Shown here: positions 6,925 through 15,916 of the stretch, piece after piece
Layout of the letters: each line of letters begins with the position of its first letter
Position numbering within the stretch: the stretch's first letter is position 1
DNA from: JBBRUG01 sp038247995
Lineage (GTDB): Bacteria > Chloroflexota > Chloroflexia > Chloroflexales > Chloroflexaceae
Direction: 5' to 3'
Assembly: GCA_038247995.1 (NCBI GenBank)
Contig: JBBRUG010000100.1
Span: 1-17,519, forward strand
Length of the DNA: 17,519 nucleotides
The notes under the pieces: model-generated
Database searches by the model: none
Told to the model about the DNA's origin: nothing
Seen by the model: the letters and a program-made list of their open reading frames with translations, nothing else
Made by a program: the position numbers and the translations under genes

Positions 6925-6956
6925 TACCGTTCTACCGTTCTACCGTTCTACCGCTC
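6925..6956 (+). repeat. 8-bp tandem repeat TACCGTTC, four copies
   Basis: TACCGTTC repeats at 6925, 6933 and 6941, with a fourth copy at 6949 differing at one base. It fills most of the gap between glk and the following gene. No coding potential is seen. Confidence 0.85.
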
Positions 6957-6984
6957 CCCCGCTTTACTGCTCCATTATGCTCAC

Positions 6985-7833
6985 ATGGCTTTAAGTAACC
7001 CGGCCCGCCAGCGCTTTCTCAGCCTGATCCGCCAACCCGATGAGCAGGTGCCGCTTGCCGAGGCGGCCCTGAGCGTGGCCTGGGAGGATCAGGGTGGGCC
7101 GGATCCACAACCGATCTTACGTCAACTCGATCGCTTCGCTGCCGACCTGCGCATCCAAATGAACGGCGTTCAGGCAGCCCGCAGCCAGATTGCAATCGTC
7201 AATCATTACCTGTTCACCGAACAGGGTTTTTATGGTGATCCACGCTGCTACGAACAGCCCACACCAGCCAATAGCTACCTCGACCGGGTGCTTGAACAGC
7301 GCACCGGCCTGCCGATTATGCTCGCGCTGATCTACCTCGAAGTTGGCTGGCGCCTCGATCTGCCCGTGCATGGCCTTGCGCTGCCGGGTCACTTTATTGT
7401 GCAATGGGGCGCGCCCGGCAGCCGGATCTTCATCGACCCCTTTAGCAGTGGAACGCTCTGGAGCCGCGACGATTGTGAGCGTCAGATCAGCGAGTTTTAT
7501 GGCGCAGCCAACCCCGAACTGATTGCATGGGCCATGTTGCCGCCGGCGCGCGGCGCGATCCTAGCTCGCATCCTGCGTAACCTCAAACGGACCCACCTCG
7601 CCCGTGACCATGTGCGGCACGCGTTGGCCGCCGTCGAACGGTTACTCGCCCTCGACGCCAGCGACAGCAGCGAACTGCGCGATCGCGGCCTGCTGCGCTT
7701 CCGCGCCGGTTATACCTACCCGGCCCTGATCGACCTCGAAGAGTATACCCGCCGTAGCCCGAATGCCAGCGACGTCAACCAGATCCGCGCCTTCGTCAGC
7801 GACTTGATGGCCAAATTCGCCGCATTAAATTAG
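6985..7833 (+). CDS. SirB1 family protein (transglutaminase-like plus TPR)
   Basis: The 282-residue cytosolic protein matches the SirB1/transglutaminase-like family. The core is NSYLDRVLEQRTGLPIMLA (97-115), LEVGWRLDLPVHG, PGHF with His136, and FIDPF with Asp151. These correspond to the His and Asp of a transglutaminase/papain triad. The position where active enzymes carry the nucleophilic Cys (around GLPIMLAL) has none, as is usual in this family, so hydrolytic activity is doubtful. The C-terminal third (~200-275) is helical and resembles TPR-like repeats (LLALDASDSSELRDRGLL), suggesting a protein-binding role. The biochemical function of the family is not established. ATG 6985 begins the homology; no strong ribosome binding site precedes it. 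A TATGCT hexamer at 6976-6981 lies immediately upstream. Confidence 0.85.
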   Translation: MALSNPARQRFLSLIRQPDEQVPLAEAALSVAWEDQGGPDPQPILRQLDRFAADLRIQMNGVQAARSQIAIVNHYLFTEQGFYGDPRCYEQPTPANSYLDRVLEQRTGLPIMLALIYLEVGWRLDLPVHGLALPGHFIVQWGAPGSRIFIDPFSSGTLWSRDDCERQISEFYGAANPELIAWAMLPPARGAILARILRNLKRTHLARDHVRHALAAVERLLALDASDSSELRDRGLLRFRAGYTYPALIDLEEYTRRSPNASDVNQIRAFVSDLMAKFAALN

Positions 7834-7940
7834 CTGCGCGCCCGCCCATCGCCCGCGCCAACCGCCCGGTACGGGCGACCCATTGTGGTCGCCCTCTTAC
7901 ACAACACTAACATCCCACTAGTACGCCATAGACGCCTGCG

Positions 7941-7961
7941 TGCTATGCTACACACAGCATA
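7941..7961 (+). promoter_or_regulatory. Candidate clpB promoter overlapped by an inverted repeat
   Basis: TGCTATGCT (7941-7949) fits an extended -10 element with predicted +1 near 7956, 21 bases before the clpB ATG. The hexamer TATGCT (7944-7949) and its reverse complement AGCATA (7956-7961) form an inverted repeat spanning -10 to +1, a place where a repressor could act. There is no CIRCE element (TTAGCACTC-N9-GAGTGCTAA), the usual HrcA operator of heat-shock genes. Confidence 0.4.
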
Positions 7962-7976
7962 CCAGAGGAGGATTCT

Positions 7977-10568
<2,592 letters not shown>

Positions 10569-10648
10569 TCAGCGGGAAGCAGGCGGCGGACGATCAGCAG
10601 ATTGCGCAGATGACGCACAAGGGGCGGCAGGCGGCAGGCCCCTGGGTA

Positions 10649-10732
10649 CGGGCGGACCTATGTGTCCGCCCGCCTCACGCCCAAAATCACGGAGCAGGCC
10701 ATGTACGAGCGGATCCATGTGTCTGCCCCTCG
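10649..10732. repeat. Dispersed hairpin element, one good and one decayed copy
   Basis: CGGGCGGAC (10649-10657) pairs with GTCCGCCCG (10664-10672) around the loop CTATGT. A decayed second copy follows at about 10705-10732 (CGAGCGGATCCATGTGTCTG and so on). A third partial copy with the same loop, CGGGCGGGCCTATGTCCGTC, is at about 12174-12193. Three copies within 1.6 kb indicate a dispersed palindromic repeat family of this genome. Confidence 0.6.
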
Positions 10733-10756
10733 ACCCCGCATCCCCACGCACCTCGT

Positions 10757-10785
10757 TTGTCTGGACATCAGCATGCAACTACAAT
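10757..10785 (+). promoter_or_regulatory. Promoter of the secreted choice-of-anchor Q protein gene
   Basis: TTGTCT (10757-10762) and TACAAT (10780-10785) are separated by exactly 17 bases, a good sigma-70-type arrangement. Predicted +1 is near 10792, giving a 30-base leader before ATG 10822. Confidence 0.55.
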
Positions 10786-10821
10786 ATCCGCGCGTTTACC
10801 CTACCGTGAATGGAGTATTGC

Positions 10822-11991
10822 ATGCCGTCTCGTAACACAAATGTTGGCGGAGTTTTCGTTGCTGTGCTCAGCGTGCTGCTAGCTGGATCGCACCTCGTCA
10901 CGACAAATCTCAAGGCCGCCGACCCGTTATGTACTGTTGCTGATGCTGGAACGCCTTATGTGAACCTAGCGGATGCCCTGGCCGATCCTGCCTGTACCAC
11001 GATCCACATCGCTGAGGGAACTTTCCCAACCAATGTTACGCTCACTCGCTCAGTCGTAATCGAAGGTGCCGGCCCTGCGCTCACGCGCCTTGACGGCGGC
11101 GGGATGGAGCGCTTCAGACGCGTTATTCTCGTCGAGGAACCCGACGTGCAGGTTGAACTACGCAATCTAGCGATCGTCAACGGTGATGCGGGATCGCCGG
11201 CCGGCGGAGGGATCTACAATGGCGGCACGATGACTCTGGTCAACGTGCGGATCACAAACAACAACGGCGGCGGGGCGGGCGGCCTGTACAATACCGGCAC
11301 CCTTACGATTCGTAACAGCACTATCGCCGAAAACACCGGACGCAGCGCGGGTGCAATCCTCAATGATGGCGTACTTACGCTAGAAAACAGCACTCTCACT
11401 GCCAACCAGGGCAGTACCAGCGGCATCATCAATACGAACCAGTTGACGGTGCTGAACGCCACGTTCAGCGGCAATCGAGCCAGCGCCGGCTCAGTGATCA
11501 ACAATTTCAGCGGCACGATGACGATCGCGTTCACGACCATTGTTAGTAACACCACCGACATCATCAGCGAACCGTTCCCGGCTTCGGCCCTGATGAGCAA
11601 TTCCGGCAATAATACGCTGAATATCAGCGCGACGATCATTGCGGGCAATGGGCCAGGCCCAAATTGCAGCGGGACAATCACATCACAAGGGCATAACCTG
11701 ACCGACGATGCGACGTGTAGCCTTAACGCAAGTGGAGATCAACCGGACACCGATCCGCTACTCGGAGCCCTGGCCAATAACGGCGGACTAACCCAAACCC
11801 ATGCCTTACTTCCCCAAAGTCCAGCCATTGATGCGGCGCCACGGCTCGATTGCCCGGCCACGGATCAGCGGGGCGTCACCCGACCGGCTAGTGGTGCTAA
11901 TGAACCGCCGTGCGACAGCGGTGCTGTCGAGTACACGGCGCCGGGGCAACTGCTCTACCTGCCCTTGATCCAGGCGCAAAGGCCAGATTAG
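10822..11991 (+). CDS. Secreted right-handed beta-helix, choice-of-anchor Q domain protein
   Basis: The 389-residue product begins with a signal peptide: a basic start, a hydrophobic core VFVAVLSVLLAGSHL, and a likely cut after LKA near residue 34. The body (~60-265) consists of repeating ~20-24-residue rungs rich in Asn, Gly and Thr (for example GGLYNTGTLTIRNSTIAENT). These are typical of PbH1 parallel beta-helices found in pectin-lyase-like surface proteins. The C-terminal part (NNGGLTQTHALLPQSPAID, then TDQRGV, then GAVE) is the choice-of-anchor Q domain. It ends in LYLPLIQAQ, a short hydrophobic tail I know from many exported Chloroflexota proteins. No catalytic residues can be identified; adhesion or cell-surface roles are possible. 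ATG 10822 is preferred over ATG 10810 because GGAG (10812-10815) lies 6 bases before it. It is isolated between repeat-rich gaps. Confidence 0.82.
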   Translation: MPSRNTNVGGVFVAVLSVLLAGSHLVTTNLKAADPLCTVADAGTPYVNLADALADPACTTIHIAEGTFPTNVTLTRSVVIEGAGPALTRLDGGGMERFRRVILVEEPDVQVELRNLAIVNGDAGSPAGGGIYNGGTMTLVNVRITNNNGGGAGGLYNTGTLTIRNSTIAENTGRSAGAILNDGVLTLENSTLTANQGSTSGIINTNQLTVLNATFSGNRASAGSVINNFSGTMTIAFTTIVSNTTDIISEPFPASALMSNSGNNTLNISATIIAGNGPGPNCSGTITSQGHNLTDDATCSLNASGDQPDTDPLLGALANNGGLTQTHALLPQSPAIDAAPRLDCPATDQRGVTRPASGANEPPCDSGAVEYTAPGQLLYLPLIQAQRPD

Positions 11992-12436
11992 AGCATTAAG
12001 CAGCACTATCGAGCCTTGAAGCACTCAATCGGGTAGCGCGCTGTCCAGCCTTCGCGCTGCAACAGCGGCATCGAGCACTGAACTGCCAACGCCGCCGGAG
12101 AGTTCCTCACCAATCCGGCACTGCCACGCGGCGTGTTGCTGCCGCTTGTGGCGCGCTGAAGATCCTCCGCATACGGGCGGGCCTATGTCCGTCCTCGCCA
12201 AGGCGAATGCAAAGTCGCAAAGATGTGCCGTTGGCGTGCCTTAAACGGCAGAACATGGGCCTGCAATCTGCGTCATCTGCGGACAAACATGCCCGGTCGA
12301 GAGATTTTACATCCGCCGCCCGCCGTGCAACTTTTGCCGAGCCGGCGTGGTATAATCTGTGGTCGCGAGCCTACTTGGCGCTCTTGGCAGGTTCAGGCAT
12401 TCTGCTGAATGCTGCTGTATAAGGAATACCTATCAC
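11992..12436. other. 445-base noncoding region upstream of the kinase gene
   Basis: No convincing gene is present on either strand. A short frame ending at 12158-12160 reads FLTNPALPRGVLLPLVAR before a stop and might be a gene remnant; I do not recognise it. Its DNA CGGCACTGCCACGCGGCGTG resembles 17425-17444 near the window end. A decayed copy of the GGCGGAC hairpin element lies at ~12174-12193, and a CTGCGTCATCTGCGG word at 12273-12287. The kinase promoter is at the right end. Confidence 0.55.
12348..12356 (+). promoter_or_regulatory. Extended -10 promoter of the kinase-purQ pair
   Basis: TGGTATAAT is a perfect extended -10 element (TGn plus consensus TATAAT at 12351-12356). Predicted +1 is near 12363, giving a ~74-base leader before GTG 12437. 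No good -35 box is seen. This is the strongest -10 match in the window and would drive both the kinase and the overlapping purQ. Confidence 0.6.
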
Positions 12437-13837
12437 GTGGTTGCGTTGGACTTGCTTGCGCCGAATACGGTTATTCGCGGCCTTGCCGATACCTACACGA
12501 TCATTGCGCTGATCGGGCGGGGCGGTATGGGCGCCGTCTATCGTGCGCGGCGCGCCGCCGATAATACAATCTGGGCGCTCAAAGAGATGCGCCCGCAAGG
12601 CGAACAGCCCCTGGAAGAGTTGCAGGAGAACCGACGCCTCTTCCTTCAGGAAGCGTCGCTGTTGCAGCAACTCGATCACCCGAACCTGCCGATCGTCTCC
12701 GATCTGTTCGAGCACGATGGCCGGCCAACGATGGTGATGGAGTTTGTGCCGGGGCAAACGCTCGAAGCGCGCATCCACGAGGCCAATGCGCCCCTGCTGG
12801 AGCAGCAGGTGCTTGGCTATGGTATTCAGCTTTGCCGCGTGCTGAACTACCTGCATCGCTGTGATCCGCCGATTATCTACCGCGACCTTAAACCCTCGAA
12901 TATTATGCTTACGCCTGAAGGCGTGCTGAAGCTGATCGACTTCGGCGTAGCTCGCACCCACAAAAAGGGTAAGGCAAAGGATACAATCGCGATGGGTTCG
13001 GCGGGCTATGCCCCGCCTGAGCAGTACGGCAAAGGCCAGACTGACGCGCGCTCCGATGTCTACGCCCTTGGCGCAACCCTGCTGCATTTGCTCACCAATC
13101 TGCCGCCGGTGCCGCTGCAAACACCCCAACCCGGCTCCATCCAACGCATGAACCCCTCGGTCGATGCGCGCACTGAGGCGGTAATTATCAAGGCGATGGA
13201 TCTCAACCGGGATCGCCGTTTCAGCGGCTGCGACACGTTCGAGCAGGCGCTTCACGGCTGTCTCGACGCGCCGTTCGTCGATGTGGCCGGTCGTGCTGCG
13301 CGCCCGGTTGCTGCGCCGCCCCCAACGCCGCCGGCGCCGGCGCCCGCCCAACGCCAGCCGGTTGCTGCCGCGCCGGCCCCGATCCCCGCACCGATTCCGG
13401 CGTCCATCCCAATGGCAGCCAGCGAAAACGGCCCGCCTTGCAGCCGCTGCGGTCGGGTGAATAAAGCGCGGGCGCGCTTTTGCGCTGGGTGCGGTTCGCC
13501 GCTCGCCGAACCGCCGGTGCCGCGGCTGCTGATCACCTCACCCTATCGGAACTGGGAATTAAAAATCGACAAAACCCCGGTGCGCATCGGGCGGCGCGAC
13601 CCACGCCAGGCCCATTACCCTGAGCTTGATCTCGCCGAACATGACCGCGGGATTGCCTCGCGCAACCATGCCACGATCCAGCGCGACGGCGATTATTACA
13701 CCCTCACCGACCAGGGCTCAACCAACGGCACACTGCTCAATGGCACACTCGTTGCTGCGCGAGTGCCGCAACGCCTGCGCCAAGGCGATCGGATCAAGAT
13801 TGGCGAAGTCGAAATGGAGTTCCGCTGGACCTCATGA
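12437..13837 (+). CDS. Soluble Ser/Thr protein kinase with zinc ribbon and FHA domain
   Basis: This is a Hanks-type kinase of 466 residues without any membrane helix, so it should act in the cytosol. Kinase domain ~20-275: glycine loop IGRGGMGAVY (26-35), ATP-binding Lys49 in ALKEM, catalytic loop IIYRDLKPSNIM with Asp150, LIDFG with Asp168, and GYAPPEQYG in the activation segment. The usual HRD is YRD. A Pro/Ala-rich linker (~288-325) leads to a zinc ribbon with Cys335, Cys338, Cys349 and Cys352. A C-terminal FHA domain (~383-460) has IGRRD, SRNHATI and STNGTLLNG for phosphothreonine binding, probably of autophosphorylated partners. The frame is open from 12359, but that lies before the predicted transcription start. 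I chose GTG 12437 because AAGGAA (12421-12426) is 10 bases upstream and homology begins just after. The stop overlaps purQ by ATGA. The substrate is unknown. Confidence 0.88.
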   Translation: MVALDLLAPNTVIRGLADTYTIIALIGRGGMGAVYRARRAADNTIWALKEMRPQGEQPLEELQENRRLFLQEASLLQQLDHPNLPIVSDLFEHDGRPTMVMEFVPGQTLEARIHEANAPLLEQQVLGYGIQLCRVLNYLHRCDPPIIYRDLKPSNIMLTPEGVLKLIDFGVARTHKKGKAKDTIAMGSAGYAPPEQYGKGQTDARSDVYALGATLLHLLTNLPPVPLQTPQPGSIQRMNPSVDARTEAVIIKAMDLNRDRRFSGCDTFEQALHGCLDAPFVDVAGRAARPVAAPPPTPPAPAPAQRQPVAAAPAPIPAPIPASIPMAASENGPPCSRCGRVNKARARFCAGCGSPLAEPPVPRLLITSPYRNWELKIDKTPVRIGRRDPRQAHYPELDLAEHDRGIASRNHATIQRDGDYYTLTDQGSTNGTLLNGTLVAARVPQRLRQGDRIKIGEVEMEFRWTS

Positions 13838-14625
13838 GTACACCACGCGTCCTTATTCTGCGCGCCCCCGGCATCAATCGCGACGCCGACGCCGGCCAGG
13901 CGTGTGAACTGGCCGGTGGCACACCAACGTACATCCACATCAATCGGCTGGCCGAGGGCAGCGTGCGCCTCGCCGATTATGCAATGCTGGTAATCCCGGG
14001 CGGCTTCTCGTACGGCGATCACCTGGGCGCCGGGCGGTTGCTGGCCGTCGATCTTGCCCACCGCCTCGCCGACGAGTTGCGCGCCTTCGTCGCCGATGGT
14101 CGCCCGGTGATCGGGATCTGCAACGGCTTTCAGGTGCTCGTGAAAGCCGGTGTGTTGCCAGGTTGGGGCATGCAAGCTGAGCAAGCACCGATCGCCGTAA
14201 CCCTCACCGACAACGCCTCGGCGCAGTTCGAATGCCGCTGGGTGCATCTCGCCGCCGATCCGAGCAGTCCGTGCATCTTCACGCGCGGCATCGAACGCCC
14301 AATTGAAGTGCCGGTCGCCCACGGCGAAGGCCGCATCGCTGTCGGCAGCGCGCATGATCGAACCGCGCTGGAAACCCAACACCTGATCGCCCTGCGCTAT
14401 GTCGCCGCCAACGACGGCGCGGCCTACCCGGCCAACCCGAATGGCTCGCTGGGCGGGATTGCCGGCATCTGCAACCCGCAGGGCAATGTACTGGGGCTCA
14501 TGCCGCATCCCGAAAACGCCGTGCGCCCGCATCAGCATCCACGCTGGACGCGCGAACCGCGCCGCAGTGAGGGTGACGGATTGATGATCTTTCGGAATGC
14601 CGTGGAATACGCGAGTCAATTGTAA
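13834..14625 (+). CDS. purQ: Phosphoribosylformylglycinamidine synthase, glutaminase subunit PurQ
   Basis: PurQ is a class I glutamine amidotransferase that releases ammonia from glutamine for PurL, the fourth step of purine synthesis, in the cytosol (PurQ-PurL-PurS complex). In the 263-residue product I see VLILRAPGINRDAD at the start, the oxyanion strand VIPGGFSYGDHLGAG, the nucleophile elbow GICNGFQVL with Cys96, and MPHPENAV with His225 and Glu227. The triad is therefore complete. It is longer than the Bacillus-type PurQ (~227 residues). Neither purL nor purS is in the window. The start codon overlaps the stop of the upstream kinase gene (ATGA, 13834-13837), indicating translational coupling; no independent promoter or ribosome binding site was needed or seen. 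Confidence 0.95.
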   Translation: MSTPRVLILRAPGINRDADAGQACELAGGTPTYIHINRLAEGSVRLADYAMLVIPGGFSYGDHLGAGRLLAVDLAHRLADELRAFVADGRPVIGICNGFQVLVKAGVLPGWGMQAEQAPIAVTLTDNASAQFECRWVHLAADPSSPCIFTRGIERPIEVPVAHGEGRIAVGSAHDRTALETQHLIALRYVAANDGAAYPANPNGSLGGIAGICNPQGNVLGLMPHPENAVRPHQHPRWTREPRRSEGDGLMIFRNAVEYASQL

Positions 14626-14629
14626 ATGT

Positions 14630-14690
14630 AAAAGGAAAAACGCAAAATAGCCGTACCTCCATTTTGCACTTTTTCCTTTTGCCTTTTTCA
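14630..14690. terminator. Hairpin terminator between purQ and lgt
   Basis: AAAAGGAAAAACGCAAAAT (14630-14648) pairs with ATTTTGCACTTTTTCCTTTT (14661-14680), interrupted by a one- to two-base irregularity. A T-rich tail CCTTTTTC (14682-14689) follows. The pairing is long and begins 5 bases after the purQ stop codon. The structure has A-runs on one side and T-runs on the other, so it would work on both strands. It likely separates purQ from lgt. Confidence 0.65.
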
Positions 14691-14695
14691 TTCCT

Positions 14696-15592
14696 ATGAT
14701 TCTTTACCCATTCGACGACCCGTACCTGTTTAGTATCAACCTGTTCGGACTGCCGCTGACAGTGCGCTGGTACGGCTTCATCATCATGATGGGGGCGCTG
14801 ATTGCCGCCCTGATCGCCGCTCACCGTGCGCGCCGCCGCGGCATCGACCCCGATCACGTCTGGAACCAGTTGATGTTCGGCTTGCTGCTCGGCATCGCTG
14901 GAGCGCGCATTTATTATGTCATCTTCGAGTGGGAGCGCTTCGCCGCTAATCCGTGGAGTGCGTTGAATCTCACCAACGGCGGGCTGGCGATTCATGGTGG
15001 AATCATCGGCGCGCTGATTGCAACGATCGGCTATAGCCGCTACGCGAAGTTGCCGCTCTTCAAATGGCTCGATATTTGTGCGCCGCCGTTTTTACTCGGC
15101 CAGGCGATCGGGCGCTGGGGGAACTTCTTCAACCAGGAGGCCTACGGCGTTCCCACACCGTTGAACTTCGGCCTGCGGATCGACCCCGAATTTCGGGTTG
15201 AGCCGTACAACAACCCCCAACTCTACCCGATCGATACGCTGTTTCACCCTACGTTCCTCTACGAATCACTCTGGAACCTGAGCGGCTTCGGCCTGCTGAT
15301 GTGGCTCGACCACCGCTTTGGCGTCGATGCGCCCGAGGAACGCCGCAAACTGCGCCCCGGTGATTTGCTGTTTCTCTATGGGATCATCTACTCCAGCGGG
15401 CGCTTCTGGATCGAGGGACTACGGATCGATAGCCTCTGCCTCGACGGCGTCGGCGGCACGTGTGATGGCTCGCTGCGGGTCGCGCAACTGATCAGCGGCG
15501 CGATCATTGTGATCTGCGTCATCGCCTTGGTGATCAACCACCGGCGTAGCCCGGCAACGCCCGAGCCGCAACTTGTGGAGCCGACTGGCTAA
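14696..15592 (+). CDS. lgt: Prolipoprotein diacylglyceryl transferase
   Basis: Lgt is an integral membrane enzyme that attaches diacylglycerol from phosphatidylglycerol to the lipobox Cys of prelipoproteins, the first step of lipoprotein maturation. The 298-residue product has about seven hydrophobic segments and the family motifs: VRWYG (23-27, Tyr26), LAIHGGIIG with His100, the Lgt signature GRWGNFFNQEAYG with Arg140 and Asn143, PTFLYE, and SGRFWIEGLR with Arg236, Glu240 and Arg243. Length is normal, with a short polar C-terminal tail. ATG 14696 begins the homology, but no ribosome binding site precedes it: the upstream bases are the T-rich terminator. Initiation may be weak or leaderless. 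Possible neighbours in the lipoprotein pathway (lspA) are not seen. Confidence 0.95.
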   Translation: MILYPFDDPYLFSINLFGLPLTVRWYGFIIMMGALIAALIAAHRARRRGIDPDHVWNQLMFGLLLGIAGARIYYVIFEWERFAANPWSALNLTNGGLAIHGGIIGALIATIGYSRYAKLPLFKWLDICAPPFLLGQAIGRWGNFFNQEAYGVPTPLNFGLRIDPEFRVEPYNNPQLYPIDTLFHPTFLYESLWNLSGFGLLMWLDHRFGVDAPEERRKLRPGDLLFLYGIIYSSGRFWIEGLRIDSLCLDGVGGTCDGSLRVAQLISGAIIVICVIALVINHRRSPATPEPQLVEPTG

Positions 15593-15611
15593 TTAAAACC
15601 ACAACATCAAG

Positions 15612-15833
15612 TTGGCGCCACTGCGGCTCAATGTGGTTAGGCCTAGGGCCGTTAATACACCGGTCTGGATCGCCGAGCGCCGGGCCGAATTGCACGCTTG
15701 GGCGCAGCAGACGCTGCTGGTTGGCCGCTTCGGGCAGCCCGAGGATCTTGCGCAGAGCAGCCTCTTTATGATGACGAATCCTTACACCACGGGACCAAAC
15801 CTGGTCATCGACGGCGGACTTTTGCTGTTATAA
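15612..15833 (+). pseudogene. Short-chain dehydrogenase/reductase, C-terminal remnant
   Basis: From about 15612 to the TAA at 15831-15833 the frame reads like the end of an SDR oxidoreductase: LAPLRLNVVRPRAVNTPVW, GRFGQPEDLAQSSLFMMTN, then a YTTGPNLVIDGG ending. Only ~73 of ~250 residues remain. The Rossmann TGxxxGxG loop and the YxxxK catalytic pair are missing. The normally conserved SPG of the (N/V)xxSPGxxxTP stretch is RPR, a further sign of decay. The only possible start is a TTG at 15612 without a ribosome binding site. It begins 20 bases after the lgt stop, so a deletion probably joined lgt to the middle of an SDR gene. Confidence 0.75.
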
Positions 15834-15850
15834 GCCCATCTTCGGCGGTT

Positions 15851-15867
15851 GCAAAAAGCTGTTTTGC
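15851..15867. terminator. Small hairpin between the SDR remnant and the convergent MFS gene
   Basis: GCAAAA (15851-15856) pairs with TTTTGC (15862-15867) around a 5-base loop. It sits between two converging genes and could serve either. The stem is only 6 bp and no T-run follows, so this is a weak call. Confidence 0.25.
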
Positions 15868-15916
15868 GGAAGAGCCACAAACCCCTTCGCAACTCCGGTC
15901 GCCTGACCTGAATCTT

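Larger units (their letters stand above)
10569..10821. other. Intergenic repeat region between clpB and the secreted protein gene
   Basis: This 253-base gap contains a short GGGGC/GCCCC hairpin (10621-10642) that could end clpB transcription. It also contains the two GGCGGAC-type hairpins listed separately and, near 10611-10619, a GCAGATGACGCA word whose complement recurs at 12274-12286. The promoter of the next gene lies at its right end. No protein-like frame was found on either strand. Confidence 0.6.

Noticed and set aside
7862..7976. CIRCE or other known heat-shock operator before clpB
   Set aside because: Read on both strands; no TTAGCACTC/GAGTGCTAA pair is present.
12359..12436. Longer kinase start at 12359
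   Set aside because: It lies before the predicted transcription start (~12363), and the added residues do not resemble kinase sequence.
12371..13351. 326-residue open frame on the - strand inside the kinase gene
   Set aside because: Antisense to clear kinase motifs; composition is typical of a shadow frame.
13696..14691. 331-residue open frame on the - strand across purQ
   Set aside because: Antisense to a complete PurQ, and it runs through the AT-rich terminator; no protein family is recognisable.
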